64,000 bases of DNA from JAJDTQ01 sp963422385. GTDB taxonomy: Bacteria > Desulfobacterota > Binatia > UBA9968 > JAJDTQ01. The first letter of the stretch is position 1. Every line of letters starts with the position of its first letter. The notes beneath the pieces are model-generated. The model was not told the DNA's origin, searched no databases, and saw only the letters and a program-made list of their open reading frames with translations. The DNA lies in assembly GCA_963422385.1 (NCBI GenBank), contig OY729432.1, positions 3,886,000 through 3,949,999 on the forward strand, in the 5' to 3' direction. Position numbers and translations under genes: made by a program. Below are positions 55,385-63,009 of the stretch, piece after piece.

Positions 55385-55862
55385 CCCCGTCCGCTCCTCT
55401 GCGCTTGAGCGCTTTGAGGCCCTCGATCACCCGGCTTGCCTGCTCAGCCGTCGCCACCCGCCTGATTCCCTGGTTGCGCCGCAGCCAGCGCGAAAACCCC
55501 TCCGGCTCCCGCCACGCGATCTCGCCCGCAAGCTCCGCGATGAAGCGCCGCTGCGCCGGCGACGCCAGACGCTTCACTCCGGGCGGAAGCACCACCCGCA
55601 CCACCCGCACCACCGCGCACCGACCCTCCCTCACGGACCTGAGACGCTTCGGCCGGCCCCCGGGCGCCTGCCCGAGCGGCCGCCCCAGCCGCGCCAACAG
55701 CGCGCTCGCCTGACGCCGGCTCAGGTCCTTGCAACTCCCGACCCCGAACTCCGTCCGCAGCAACTCCCGATAGGTCCCGTCCTCGATCCCCAGCCGCGCC
55801 AGCGCCGCGTGGATGGATTTGATCTGCGCCCCGGTGATGGGCTTGCCGTCGGCCTCAGCCAT
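55374..55862 (-). CDS. GemA/gp16-like phage regulatory protein
   Basis: 162 residues from ATG 55862. The conserved opening is PITGAQIKSIHAALARLGIE followed by YRELLRTEFGVGSCKDLSRR, and the C-terminal half repeats a related helical unit (LASPAQRRFIAELAGEI). GemA of Mu modulates host gene expression and gyrase activity. It precedes Mor as in Mu. Confidence 0.85.
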   Translation of the reverse strand: MAEADGKPITGAQIKSIHAALARLGIEDGTYRELLRTEFGVGSCKDLSRRQASALLARLGRPLGQAPGGRPKRLRSVREGRCAVVRVVRVVLPPGVKRLASPAQRRFIAELAGEIAWREPEGFSRWLRRNQGIRRVATAEQASRVIEGLKALKRRGADGDGA

Positions 55863-56745
55863 GATCCGGCTCCGGATATTCCCGTATCCCAAGACCCCCG
55901 GGCCACTCGGAAGGGTCGCCGACCTTGGGGTCCTGCAACAGGATCCGCTGCCCGTCCTCGACCGGCAGCCCCCCGAGTTGTTTGACGAACACCGGAACCC
56001 CCCTCTCCCGGCACCCGTTCACCACCGAGCGAATCCAGGCGGCCTCGCAACGCCTCGCTTTCGGGCCGGACTCGCCGCCCACAATCACCCAGTCGAGGCC
56101 GTCCCGCAGCACCCCGCCGGGATGACCCGGACTGCCGTACTGCCTCAGAGTACGCAGCGCGTTGAACGTCGTCGCATTGCCCCAGCCGCGTTCCATGCCC
56201 AGCTTGACGACGCCGGTCAGATCGACCGGCCCGAGCAGCGGCTCCACGCTCACGAAACGCACTGCTGCCGGTGTTGCGAGCAGCACCGGAATGCGCTCGT
56301 CGGCACAGTCCTGGTTCTCCACGCTCACGCCCAGCCAGACGTTGGGCAGCGACAGATGGTCATCCCTTCGCACAGGGCCGCCGCGACTGATTCGCTCGTC
56401 CGTCTGCGGGCTCAGGTAGGCCCGCATCCGATCTGCACGTTTGGTCAGCACCTGGAAGGTGTGGCGCGGGCATCGAGCCATCACGGCAAAGACCTGGTCC
56501 AGGAACCCGTCCGGCACAGAGGGATGGAACAGGTCGCTCATGGAGTTGACGAACACCCGACGCGGCCTGCGCCAGCGCAGCGGTTCCCTCAGCCGCTCCG
56601 GATGGCAGCGGACGTCCGTAAAGTTGCGGCCGGGATACGGCAGCGGGAAGATGCGTTCTGCATAGCAGCGGCTGCACCCGCTGCTTACCTTGCTGCAGCC
56701 CGTCACCGGGTTCCACACGCAGTCGGTCCACTCGATTCGGGTCAT
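55855..56745 (-). CDS. DUF5131 protein (phage Gp37/Gp68 family)
   Basis: 296 residues. The opening MTRIEWTDCVWNPVTGCSKV and CSRCYAERI gives a cysteine cluster (CSKVSSGCSRC) resembling a radical-SAM-like iron-sulfur site; VFVNSMSDLFHPSVPD, VLTKRADRM, VWLGVSVENQ and VIVGGESGPKARRCE are all diagnostic. The family is widespread in phages; its biochemical role is unknown. It is not part of the Mu core and sits among early or middle genes as a cargo gene. Confidence 0.85.
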   Translation of the reverse strand: MTRIEWTDCVWNPVTGCSKVSSGCSRCYAERIFPLPYPGRNFTDVRCHPERLREPLRWRRPRRVFVNSMSDLFHPSVPDGFLDQVFAVMARCPRHTFQVLTKRADRMRAYLSPQTDERISRGGPVRRDDHLSLPNVWLGVSVENQDCADERIPVLLATPAAVRFVSVEPLLGPVDLTGVVKLGMERGWGNATTFNALRTLRQYGSPGHPGGVLRDGLDWVIVGGESGPKARRCEAAWIRSVVNGCRERGVPVFVKQLGGLPVEDGQRILLQDPKVGDPSEWPGGLGIREYPEPDHG

Positions 56746-56939
56746 GCCTCGCCCTCCTTTCCAGGCGCCGGGTCCGCTGCGTCCCGAACACGGCTTGGCC
56801 GCGCCGGCCCGGACTCCGCCACCAGGCGCACCGCCCGCCCCGACGCCGACACCACCGCCCGACGCCGCGTGAGCGCCTCCAGAACCGCCAGCCAGTAGGG
56901 GCTCAACGCCGTGGGGTGCACGTAGACCCGACCGTTCAT
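56742..56939 (-). CDS. Small prophage protein of unknown function
   Basis: 65 residues from ATG 56939 (MNGRVYVHPTALSPYWLAVL). It overlaps the DUF5131 start by 4 bp and the upstream gene's stop by 4 bp, which supports translation. No motif is recognised. Confidence 0.5.
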   Translation of the reverse strand: MNGRVYVHPTALSPYWLAVLEALTRRRAVVSASGRAVRLVAESGPARPSRVRDAADPAPGKEGEA

Positions 56940-57160
56940 GCCTCCCGGCCTCCGATCCATTCCAGAATCTCCCTGTAGACCCGGTCGTACTCCCGGGTCA
57001 TCCGGCGCCTGTCCGCCTCCTGGCCCGGCGTGTATGCCTGCCTGAGCCGCCGCTTCAGCCCGCCCGGCAGCCGGCGCCAGTGCACCGCGCATCCCCACAG
57101 ACTCGCCGGAACCTCTTTCCCGCACCCGGGCCACTGACACCTGTGGGCCGCTGCTCTCAT
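56936..57160 (-). CDS. Small putative zinc-binding prophage protein
   Basis: 74 residues from ATG 57160. CQWPGCGKEVPASLWGCAVHW has three cysteines and a histidine spaced like a zinc finger, followed by a basic helix (GGLKRRLRQAYTPGQEADRR). It overlaps the next gene by 4 bp. The role is unknown. Confidence 0.55.
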   Translation of the reverse strand: MRAAAHRCQWPGCGKEVPASLWGCAVHWRRLPGGLKRRLRQAYTPGQEADRRRMTREYDRVYREILEWIGGREA

Positions 57161-57202
57161 ACGCCCTCCCGCCACTGCATCGGCGCCCGCTCCATCCGAC
57201 GC

Positions 57203-57550
57203 CTACCGATTCTCCAGCCGGTGCAGCACCTCCCGGAGCACCGCTTTCATGGCGTTGGGCGCGTCCCGCTTGTAGGTTTCGTGCTCGGCCAGCGCCCGCC
57301 GGCGCCAGATGCCCTGGAGCATGCGCACCATGTACGGCCACCACGGCTCCGGCCCTATCCCCCGCCCCTCCATTTCCTCCAGCCGCTCCAGTGCCGCAGC
57401 GATGTCCTGCGGATGGTAGGTCCGCTTCGCGGCCGTCCGCACCCACACCACCAGCTTCCCGAACCGCCGCGGGTCCCGCCGGTACAGCCGCTCCACCGCC
57501 GCGGCGATCCGCTCCGGCGCTGACTGCCCGCTCATGCCTGCCCCGCCCAT
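57203..57550 (-). CDS. Small helical prophage protein
   Basis: 115 residues; ATG 57550 overlaps the upstream stop (ATGA). Helical and basic: ERIAAAVERLYRRDPRRFGK, AAKRTYHPQDIAAALERLEE. Its C-terminus APNAMKAVLREVLHRLENR is repeated almost exactly near 62100-62172. Function unknown. Confidence 0.6.
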   Translation of the reverse strand: MGGAGMSGQSAPERIAAAVERLYRRDPRRFGKLVVWVRTAAKRTYHPQDIAAALERLEEMEGRGIGPEPWWPYMVRMLQGIWRRRALAEHETYKRDAPNAMKAVLREVLHRLENR

Positions 57551-58068
57551 CACTCCTCCTGCCCCGCCTTCTCGTCCGCCAGCAGCGCCTGCACCAGCTT
57601 GTCCACGTCGTCCTTGGCCGTGCGGCACACCACCACGTCCTCATCGTCCTCCAGCCGCACCCCCAAAGACGCCAGTGTCTTCACGTCCAGCGCCCGCAGC
57701 GCCGGCAGCACCAGACTCTCCTGAACGCGGATCAGGGTGTCGGCCCGATCCGGCAGCATCTTGCGGATGCGCGCAATCGCCCGCTCCGGCGAGTCGCACA
57801 CCAAAGACCCGGCCTTCTTGCGCAGCCCGCACTGCACCCCGTCCACGCTGATGGTCCGCGGCGACACGAACAGTCCCGGGGCCCCCTCGACGGCCAGCAC
57901 CAACGCTTCCCGGGCGCTGGCCGCGTCCGCGGCCCGGGCGCGCAAACCGCGCAGCCGAGAGCGGACCGCCTTGCGCTGCAACTCCCGGATGTCCTCCACC
58001 ACCTCCGACAACTCCCGCCGCGCCGCAGCATACCGGACCGCCAAATCATGGATCTCCCTCAAGGTCAC
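57550..58068 (-). CDS. Prophage protein of unknown function, middle region
   Basis: 172 residues from GTG 58068 after GGGAGGGGG. The first 60 residues are a charged coiled coil (VRYAAARRELSEVVEDIREL); the rest is mixed, ending VVVCRTAKDDVDKLVQALLA. The place is where Mu-like phages carry a host-nuclease inhibitor (Gam), but the sequence does not match Gam clearly. Confidence 0.55.
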   Translation of the reverse strand: MTLREIHDLAVRYAAARRELSEVVEDIRELQRKAVRSRLRGLRARAADAASAREALVLAVEGAPGLFVSPRTISVDGVQCGLRKKAGSLVCDSPERAIARIRKMLPDRADTLIRVQESLVLPALRALDVKTLASLGVRLEDDEDVVVCRTAKDDVDKLVQALLADEKAGQEE

Positions 58069-58364
58069 AGCCCCCTCCCTTCCCGCGGCCAACAGCGTTG
58101 GCACCAGTATCCTCCCGCCCCGCCGCGGTCTTCCGGCCGCGAAGCCGCACCGCAGTTCAGGCAGAACCGCCGCAGACATGCACAGTGACAACAGCCGGCG
58201 TGCAGGCAGGCACCGCCGTACCCGCACGCGCACGGGAAGTCGATCACGCCGTAGGACAGGCCGCAGTCCACGCAGACCTCGGCCCCCCGCTCCGCCGCCG
58301 CCCTGCCGACCGGCGTGCACGCGCGCACCTCGATCCTGCCGCCAGACCGCGGATCTCCGGTCAC
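58065..58364 (-). CDS. Cysteine-rich zinc-ribbon prophage protein
   Basis: About 99 residues from GTG 58364 (GTGA overlap with the upstream stop). Twelve cysteines occur in pairs: VCVDCG, FPCACGYGGAC, CCHCACLRRFCLNCG and YWCQRC. Two or three zinc ribbons are likely, suggesting nucleic-acid or protein binding. I do not recognise a named family. Confidence 0.55.
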   Translation of the reverse strand: MTGDPRSGGRIEVRACTPVGRAAAERGAEVCVDCGLSYGVIDFPCACGYGGACLHAGCCHCACLRRFCLNCGAASRPEDRGGAGGYWCQRCWPREGRGL

Positions 58365-58555
58365 AGCGCCCCCCTTGACCCGACCCAGCCGTTCCTGCCT
58401 CTCCGCGGCCACACCGTGGGCTCGAACAACTCCCGCGCAGGCTCCGCCGCCGGCGGCAGCTTCTCGACTCCCTGCTCCAGACGCCGGAGGCCGCTGGCGG
58501 TCCGTTCCCGGACATCCTGCTTCCCCGCACGCCGCCTGCCCGCCCGCTTCTTCAT
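58361..58555 (-). CDS. Small basic prophage protein
   Basis: 64 residues from ATG 58555 (ATGA overlap with the MuB-like stop), opening MKKRAGRRRAGKQDVRERTA. Strongly basic N-terminus, then EKLPPAAEPARELFEPTVWP. Small basic proteins at this position are common in Mu-like phages, with no assigned role. Confidence 0.5.
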   Translation of the reverse strand: MKKRAGRRRAGKQDVRERTASGLRRLEQGVEKLPPAAEPARELFEPTVWPRRGRNGWVGSRGAL

Positions 58556-59412
58556 GCCGTCATCCTCCTCCGCCCCGCGGCCTTGCGCGCCAGGAACGCA
58601 TCCACCGCGGCCTCGTCCGGCGCCTGCACCCCCTCGGAACCCGCTGACGGCCCGTGCCCGAGGACCGCCGCGGCGGCCCCTGCCGAGACCGTCCGCTCGC
58701 CGCTCGCCGCCGCCTCCGCCAGGCACTCGTCCGCCAGCGCCTGGAGGTCCAGCCAGTTGCGCGCGCGCCCCGAACCGGCCAGCGCCTCAACCGCCTCCGG
58801 CTCCATCACCGTGCGCCCTCCGTTCAGCGCCCCGTCCAGCGCCCGCGCCGCCTCGGCCCGAGTCAGCCCCCCAAGCCACAGGCCGTCCGAACGAAGCCCC
58901 ACCTCCGGAATGGCTTCGACGCCGTCCCGCTGCCCCGCCAGCACCACGCCCAACAGCGGCGAGACCCCCATCCAGGACAACTCCCGCAGCCGCTTGAGAC
59001 CCCGCACCGTCTGTGAGTGCAGCAGGTGGGCGTCGTCGATCGCCAGCACCACCGCACCCTCCCGGCTCGCCGCCCCCAAAACCCGCCGCACCTGGTGGCT
59101 CCGCGCCTCCCCCGAATGCCGCGGCCGCTCGCCGGACAGGTCCCGCACCAGGGCCGACTGGATGTCCCCCAGGTGCAGCCGCTCCCGGTCCAACCGCAGC
59201 GGCTCCACCACCCGGACGTCCAGCCCCCGCAGCGCCGCCCGCACCGCGTGCGTCTTGCCGCTGCCGCGCGCCCCCAGGATCGACACGAACGCCCGCGCCT
59301 CCACCGCCGCCCGCACCATCCTGCCCGCCCGCGCCCCGTCCGCCGTCGCCATCTCCAGCCCGGCCCACGGGTCCGCCGAAAGACCGAACTGCTCGCGTGT
59401 GATAATCTTCAT
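58552..59412 (-). CDS. MuB/ExeA-like AAA ATPase (transposition target activator)
   Basis: 286 residues. Walker A is LGARGSGKTH (about 46-55), Walker B VVLAIDDAHLLHS, sensor VVLAGQRDG. The opening MKIITREQFGLSADPW resembles ExeA/GspA-type AAA proteins, which serve as MuB equivalents in many transposable phages. It would bind target DNA and stimulate the MuA-like transposase encoded 25 bp upstream. Confidence 0.85.
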   Translation of the reverse strand: MKIITREQFGLSADPWAGLEMATADGARAGRMVRAAVEARAFVSILGARGSGKTHAVRAALRGLDVRVVEPLRLDRERLHLGDIQSALVRDLSGERPRHSGEARSHQVRRVLGAASREGAVVLAIDDAHLLHSQTVRGLKRLRELSWMGVSPLLGVVLAGQRDGVEAIPEVGLRSDGLWLGGLTRAEAARALDGALNGGRTVMEPEAVEALAGSGRARNWLDLQALADECLAEAAASGERTVSAGAAAAVLGHGPSAGSEGVQAPDEAAVDAFLARKAAGRRRMTA

Positions 59413-59437
59413 CCCGACCCTCCCGTTGTTGATGCCA

Positions 59438-61054
59438 TCATCCCTGCGCCAGCCCGGTCATCTCCAGCGCCAACTCCGCCACCGCCGCCTTCCCGAGTCC
59501 GGCGTCCTCGATCTGCGCCCGTACCAGCGCCCGGTGACTGTCCGACAGCCTGTGCGGGTAGATGCCCGTGAACGCCCGCATGGCCTCCGCCAGGCTGCGG
59601 TAGCGCTCCCCGTCCAGCGGGTTCTCCAACGCCGCCGCAGGCGCCGTCCGCGCCCGCATGGGCGTCACCCTTGCGCCGCCGGCATCCCCGCCCGGCGCGT
59701 ACAGGTCCGCAGCGGCGCGGTCCGCGGCCCCTTCCTCCCGCAGCCGTTCCAGCGCCGTCTTCTCAACCGCGCGCACCTCCCCGTAGGGCCGCGGCCGGCA
59801 GGGCGCCGCCACACACCGCTCCCCCGTGCGCTCGTCCTCCAGCACCAGGCTGCCGCTCCCGTCCATGCCCCGCCGCGCGATCACCCACCGGTCGTGCCAA
59901 CGCTCGGCCTCGTACTCCGCCCCGCCCCAGCGCACCACGCCGTTCACGTCCACCTTCCGCCGCGCCTCCCGCGCCAGCGTCTCCACCGGGTTGTCCGGCA
60001 GCTTGCGCAACGGGTTGTCCGCAGGCCGCCCGTTGGTCAACGCCACCCACGCCTCCGTCCGGCTCGCCGCCCGGCCCCCCACCGGCGTCCGCGACGACCG
60101 CCGGCCGTTCTCCTCGGCTTCGTACTCACAGAGCCGCTCGTTGAGCTCCGACAGCAGGATGGTCTCCCTCCCCCGCAGGAACAGCGCCCGCTCAAACCGC
60201 GCCCACCGCGTCCGGTGCGAACGCTCCACTCCCCCCATCCGCTCCTTCGCGTAGGCCTCCCCCGTCACCAGGTTGACGTCCAGCCGCTCCAGCAGGTCCC
60301 GGGCCGCCCCCGACTTGAACAACGGCCCCTGGTCCGACCACAGATCCTCCGGCACCCCGTGCAGCGGCCGCCGCCCCTCGCCCGTCTCCGCCAGCATCGC
60401 GCACAGCGCCGTCATGGCGTCGAGGGCGGATTCGCCCTTGCCCACCACATAGACCGCCCGCGTGTACCCCGTGCACATGTCCCACAGCCCGTACACCAGC
60501 ACCCGCAGCCGCTCCCGCCCCAAAGGCTTGTTCTTGTATCCGCCCGGACGCTGCGGCGCCGGCCGGCGGTGCAGCCGCAAAAGCCAGTCGCCATCCTCCA
60601 ACTCCCGGTCCACCACCAGGTACTGGCTCGTGGAACCGTCCATCTGCACCGCCTGCATCGGATAGTCGGCGTGCAGCCGGTGGGTGCGCTTCTTCCGCAC
60701 CACCAGCCCCATCTCCCGCGCCAGGCGGTGCGCCGTGGCCGTCGGCATGGCCGCAGCCTCCGGCGGCAACAGCCCGCTCTCCACCCCCGCCCGAATCGCC
60801 AGGTCCAGCGCCGTCGCCTCCGGCGCCCGATGCGCCAGCGCCACCGCCAGCCGCGTCCACTCCCGGTATTCCGGGTTCTTCGGCGTCCGGCGCCGCGCCG
60901 TTCCGCCCCGCCCCGCCACTCGGTACACCGTCGCCACGCTCACCCCGTAGACCTCCGCCAGACGCCGCGCCGTAGCCGTGCGCTCCCCATGCCCGGCCGA
61001 AGCCAGGGCCTCGACCATGGCCGCCCGCACCGCCGCCGAAAGCTCAGTCCTCAT
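59438..61054 (-). CDS. MuA-like DDE transposase
   Basis: 538 residues from ATG 61054. The N-terminal HTH is in ATARRLAEVYGVSVATVYRV. The RNase-H-like core has its three acids in VQMDGSTSQYLVV, LWSDQGPLFKSG and GVERSHRTRWA, followed by the Mu C-terminal beta-barrel (RKVDVNGVVRWGGAEYEAER). It integrates and replicates the phage by transposition. A 100-residue tail after the barrel contains SLAEAMRAFTGIYPHRLSD. It overlaps the upstream gene by 11 bp. Confidence 0.9.
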   Translation of the reverse strand: MRTELSAAVRAAMVEALASAGHGERTATARRLAEVYGVSVATVYRVAGRGGTARRRTPKNPEYREWTRLAVALAHRAPEATALDLAIRAGVESGLLPPEAAAMPTATAHRLAREMGLVVRKKRTHRLHADYPMQAVQMDGSTSQYLVVDRELEDGDWLLRLHRRPAPQRPGGYKNKPLGRERLRVLVYGLWDMCTGYTRAVYVVGKGESALDAMTALCAMLAETGEGRRPLHGVPEDLWSDQGPLFKSGAARDLLERLDVNLVTGEAYAKERMGGVERSHRTRWARFERALFLRGRETILLSELNERLCEYEAEENGRRSSRTPVGGRAASRTEAWVALTNGRPADNPLRKLPDNPVETLAREARRKVDVNGVVRWGGAEYEAERWHDRWVIARRGMDGSGSLVLEDERTGERCVAAPCRPRPYGEVRAVEKTALERLREEGAADRAAADLYAPGGDAGGARVTPMRARTAPAAALENPLDGERYRSLAEAMRAFTGIYPHRLSDSHRALVRAQIEDAGLGKAAVAELALEMTGLAQG

Positions 61055-61820
61055 CTCCGTCCGTGGCCGCGCCCGATATCCGCTCCAAAGACCCCACCGC
61101 CATGTCCGCCGCCGCCAGCACCTGCCGCCTTGCACTCTCCCCGGCCCCAGGCAGCAGCCCCTCCAACCGCTCCGCCAGCTCCGCCAGACTCGATTCCAGC
61201 CCCCGCAACTCCGCCACCGACTCCCGCAACTGCGCCCGCGGATGGCTCCCCATATCCGCCACCTTCCGCGCCGCCCCCAATTCCGCCACCGCCTCGTCCC
61301 GCTCCGCCTCCAACGCCGCTATCCGCTCCCGGTCCCCGGGATGCCGCCCCTCCGACACCGCCCTGCCCGCCGCGATCAACTCCCGAATCGCCGCGTTCCG
61401 CTGCCGCGGCGGCTTCGCCATAACCTCCGCCACCTCCCGGTCCTCCTTGCCCAGGTCCTCCAATCGCTCCTCCACCCCCGCCTCCACGAACTGGCTCACC
61501 AAAGCCATGGCCTCCCGCGGTCGGTCCGCCGCCAACTCCCGCAACTCCCGATTCCGCCTCGCCACCTCCCACGTCTCCGCCATCAGCCACGCCCGCCCAG
61601 GCTCCAGCTCCGTGTGCGACCGGATCAACCCCTCGAACGCCCCCCGCTCCGACACCTCCCGCCGCACCTTCCACAGCGACTCCATCAACTGCGCCTCCAG
61701 CATCTGCGACACTGCACGCGCCAAGCCGCAGACCGCACGGATGCGCCGCAACTCCTCCAACACCGCGGCGCCCACCCGCAGCTCGTCGGAGATCCCGCTC
61801 AAGTCAGTCGTCACGCTCAT
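61044..61820 (-). CDS. Coiled-coil early prophage protein
   Basis: 258 residues, nearly all helical: LRVGAAVLEELRRIRAVCGL, then EELAADRP-type heptads and AALEAERDEAVAELGAARK, ending in an acidic tail (GAATDGDED). It lies between the winged-helix gene and the transposase, overlapping both. A family is not recognised; a structural or DNA-replication-accessory role is possible. Confidence 0.6.
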   Translation of the reverse strand: MSVTTDLSGISDELRVGAAVLEELRRIRAVCGLARAVSQMLEAQLMESLWKVRREVSERGAFEGLIRSHTELEPGRAWLMAETWEVARRNRELRELAADRPREAMALVSQFVEAGVEERLEDLGKEDREVAEVMAKPPRQRNAAIRELIAAGRAVSEGRHPGDRERIAALEAERDEAVAELGAARKVADMGSHPRAQLRESVAELRGLESSLAELAERLEGLLPGAGESARRQVLAAADMAVGSLERISGAATDGDED

Positions 61821-62103
61821 CCTTCCATCCCTCCAGATAGCTCCGGTGCAGGTCCGCTATCGCCACCCGAACCCGCTCGCTCAGCCGCGTTACCTCAGGC
61901 CTCAGCCGCCACCCGCCCCCAGCACCCCGCTCCGCCCATCCCGCCAACTCCAGGTTCTTCAGCGCCCGAAATACCTGGTCCCGCGTCGCCCCCGCTCGCT
62001 CCGCCACATCCGCCAGCAATACCCCTTCCAAAGGCCGCTCCCCCAATATCCCCACCACCCGCAGCACCGTCTGCTGTCCCCTGCTCCAATACGTCTCGCT
62101 CAT
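61804..62103 (-). CDS. Winged-helix early prophage protein
   Basis: 99 residues. An HTH of the MarR/IclR type is clear: VLLADVAERAGATRDQVFRA, LKNLELAGWAERGAGGGWRL. Likely a DNA-binding regulator of early genes. It overlaps the coiled-coil gene by 17 bp. Confidence 0.7.
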   Translation of the reverse strand: MSETYWSRGQQTVLRVVGILGERPLEGVLLADVAERAGATRDQVFRALKNLELAGWAERGAGGGWRLRPEVTRLSERVRVAIADLHRSYLEGWKDERDD

Positions 62104-62172
62104 CTCTCATCCTCCAGCCGCCGCAGGACCTCCCGCAGCACTGCCTTGGCCCCGTTGGGAACCCCCGCCGGA
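62100..62172 (-). pseudogene. Remnant duplicate of the 57203 gene's 3' end
   Basis: In this frame the minus strand reads APAGVPNGAKAVLREVLRRL-EDER and then TGA, which overlaps the ATG of the winged-helix gene. It matches the C-terminus APNAMKAVLREVLHRLENR of the protein at 57203-57550. An upstream TGA and the lack of a start codon show that only the tail remains. Confidence 0.4.
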
Positions 62173-62202
62173 GCCGACCCGAATGCTCAAGCCGCGCCGA
62201 AT

Positions 62203-62919
62203 TCATCGCTCCCCTCCCATGGCCGCACTCATCAACTCCGCCCCCAAACGCCGGCTCTCAAACCGCCGGTCCCCCGACGCCACCAGAACCTCGAATACCC
62301 GCCCCGCACTGGACAGACCCCCGCGCAGGGCCCGCGGCTGCCGGCCCGCCCCAGGACGCCCGTCCGCGTACATCCGAATCACCCCGTCGTACACGTGCCG
62401 CTCCACCCCCAGCGCCCGGCACAACGCCCGCGGCGACGCTATCCGCCCGTCCCGCCCCAACGCCATCCCCGCCGCCAATGCCTCACCCTCCGCCGCCCAC
62501 GCCGCGTCCCAGTCGATGTCGTCCCAGTCCGCCCGCGCTGCCGCCTTGCGCTCCAACGCCCCCTCCACCATCGCCAACGCTTCCCCCGCGCTTCTGTATC
62601 TCGGTGCCTGAGTTACAGATTCTGCGGGGGCAGAATCTCTGTCTTTCGGCGCTTGAGTTACAGATTTCAGGGAACCCGAAGAACCCGAAGAAGGCTCAGG
62701 CCGCGGAATCTCTGACGGCCATGGGAGATCGCTAGGCCAGTGGTCCGAAAACCACTGGAGCACGCGGGCCGCGCGGCGCGTGGTGATGTCGTGGCCGTTG
62801 CGGAGGCGGTGCAGCAACATGCCTTGCCCTGTGGCGTAGAGGGACACGGTGCTCAGTCTCAATCCCCTCGCCGTCGCGTACCGTTCGGCGAGTCGCAGCA
62901 CGTAATCATTGGCAAACAT
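62203..62919 (-). CDS. First early gene of the prophage, putative DNA-binding protein
   Basis: 238 residues from ATG 62919. The N-terminal 60 residues (YVLRLAERYATARGLRLSTV, LLHRLRNGHDITTRRAARVL) look like a helix-turn-helix module; a linker with the repeat SVTQAPKDRDSAPAESVTQA follows, and then a helical C-terminal domain (SPRALCRALGVERHVYDGVI). It is divergent from the repressor, with an operator over its start codon, so it is the likely first lytic gene (ner/early regulator position). Confidence 0.7.
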   Translation of the reverse strand: MFANDYVLRLAERYATARGLRLSTVSLYATGQGMLLHRLRNGHDITTRRAARVLQWFSDHWPSDLPWPSEIPRPEPSSGSSGSLKSVTQAPKDRDSAPAESVTQAPRYRSAGEALAMVEGALERKAAARADWDDIDWDAAWAAEGEALAAGMALGRDGRIASPRALCRALGVERHVYDGVIRMYADGRPGAGRQPRALRGGLSSAGRVFEVLVASGDRRFESRRLGAELMSAAMGGER

Positions 62920-63007
62920 GCCAGCATATTACTGGCATGTTTGCCATAATGCAACTATCAATCCCTCAAAAAGTTGTGTTGTCAGCCGCTTTCTGGCATT
63001 TTTGCCA
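62910..63007. promoter_or_regulatory. Prophage immunity region: three palindromic operators and the early promoter
   Basis: Three 14-bp palindromes TGGCA-n4-TGCCA occur: TGGCAAACATGCCA (62910-62923), TGGCATGTTTGCCA (62933-62946) and TGGCATTTTTGCCA (62994-63007). A leftward promoter reads TTGCAT (62954-62949), 17 bases, TAATAT (62931-62926). Operator 2 lies inside its spacer and operator 1 over the 62919 start codon. Operator 3 ends two bases before the repressor ATG. This arrangement would let the repressor block the early operon and limit itself. Confidence 0.75.
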
Positions 63008-63009
63008 AG

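Noticed and set aside
57550..58068. Gam-type host-nuclease inhibitor.
   Set aside because: The position fits, but the sequence lacks the recognisable Gam pattern; left as unknown.
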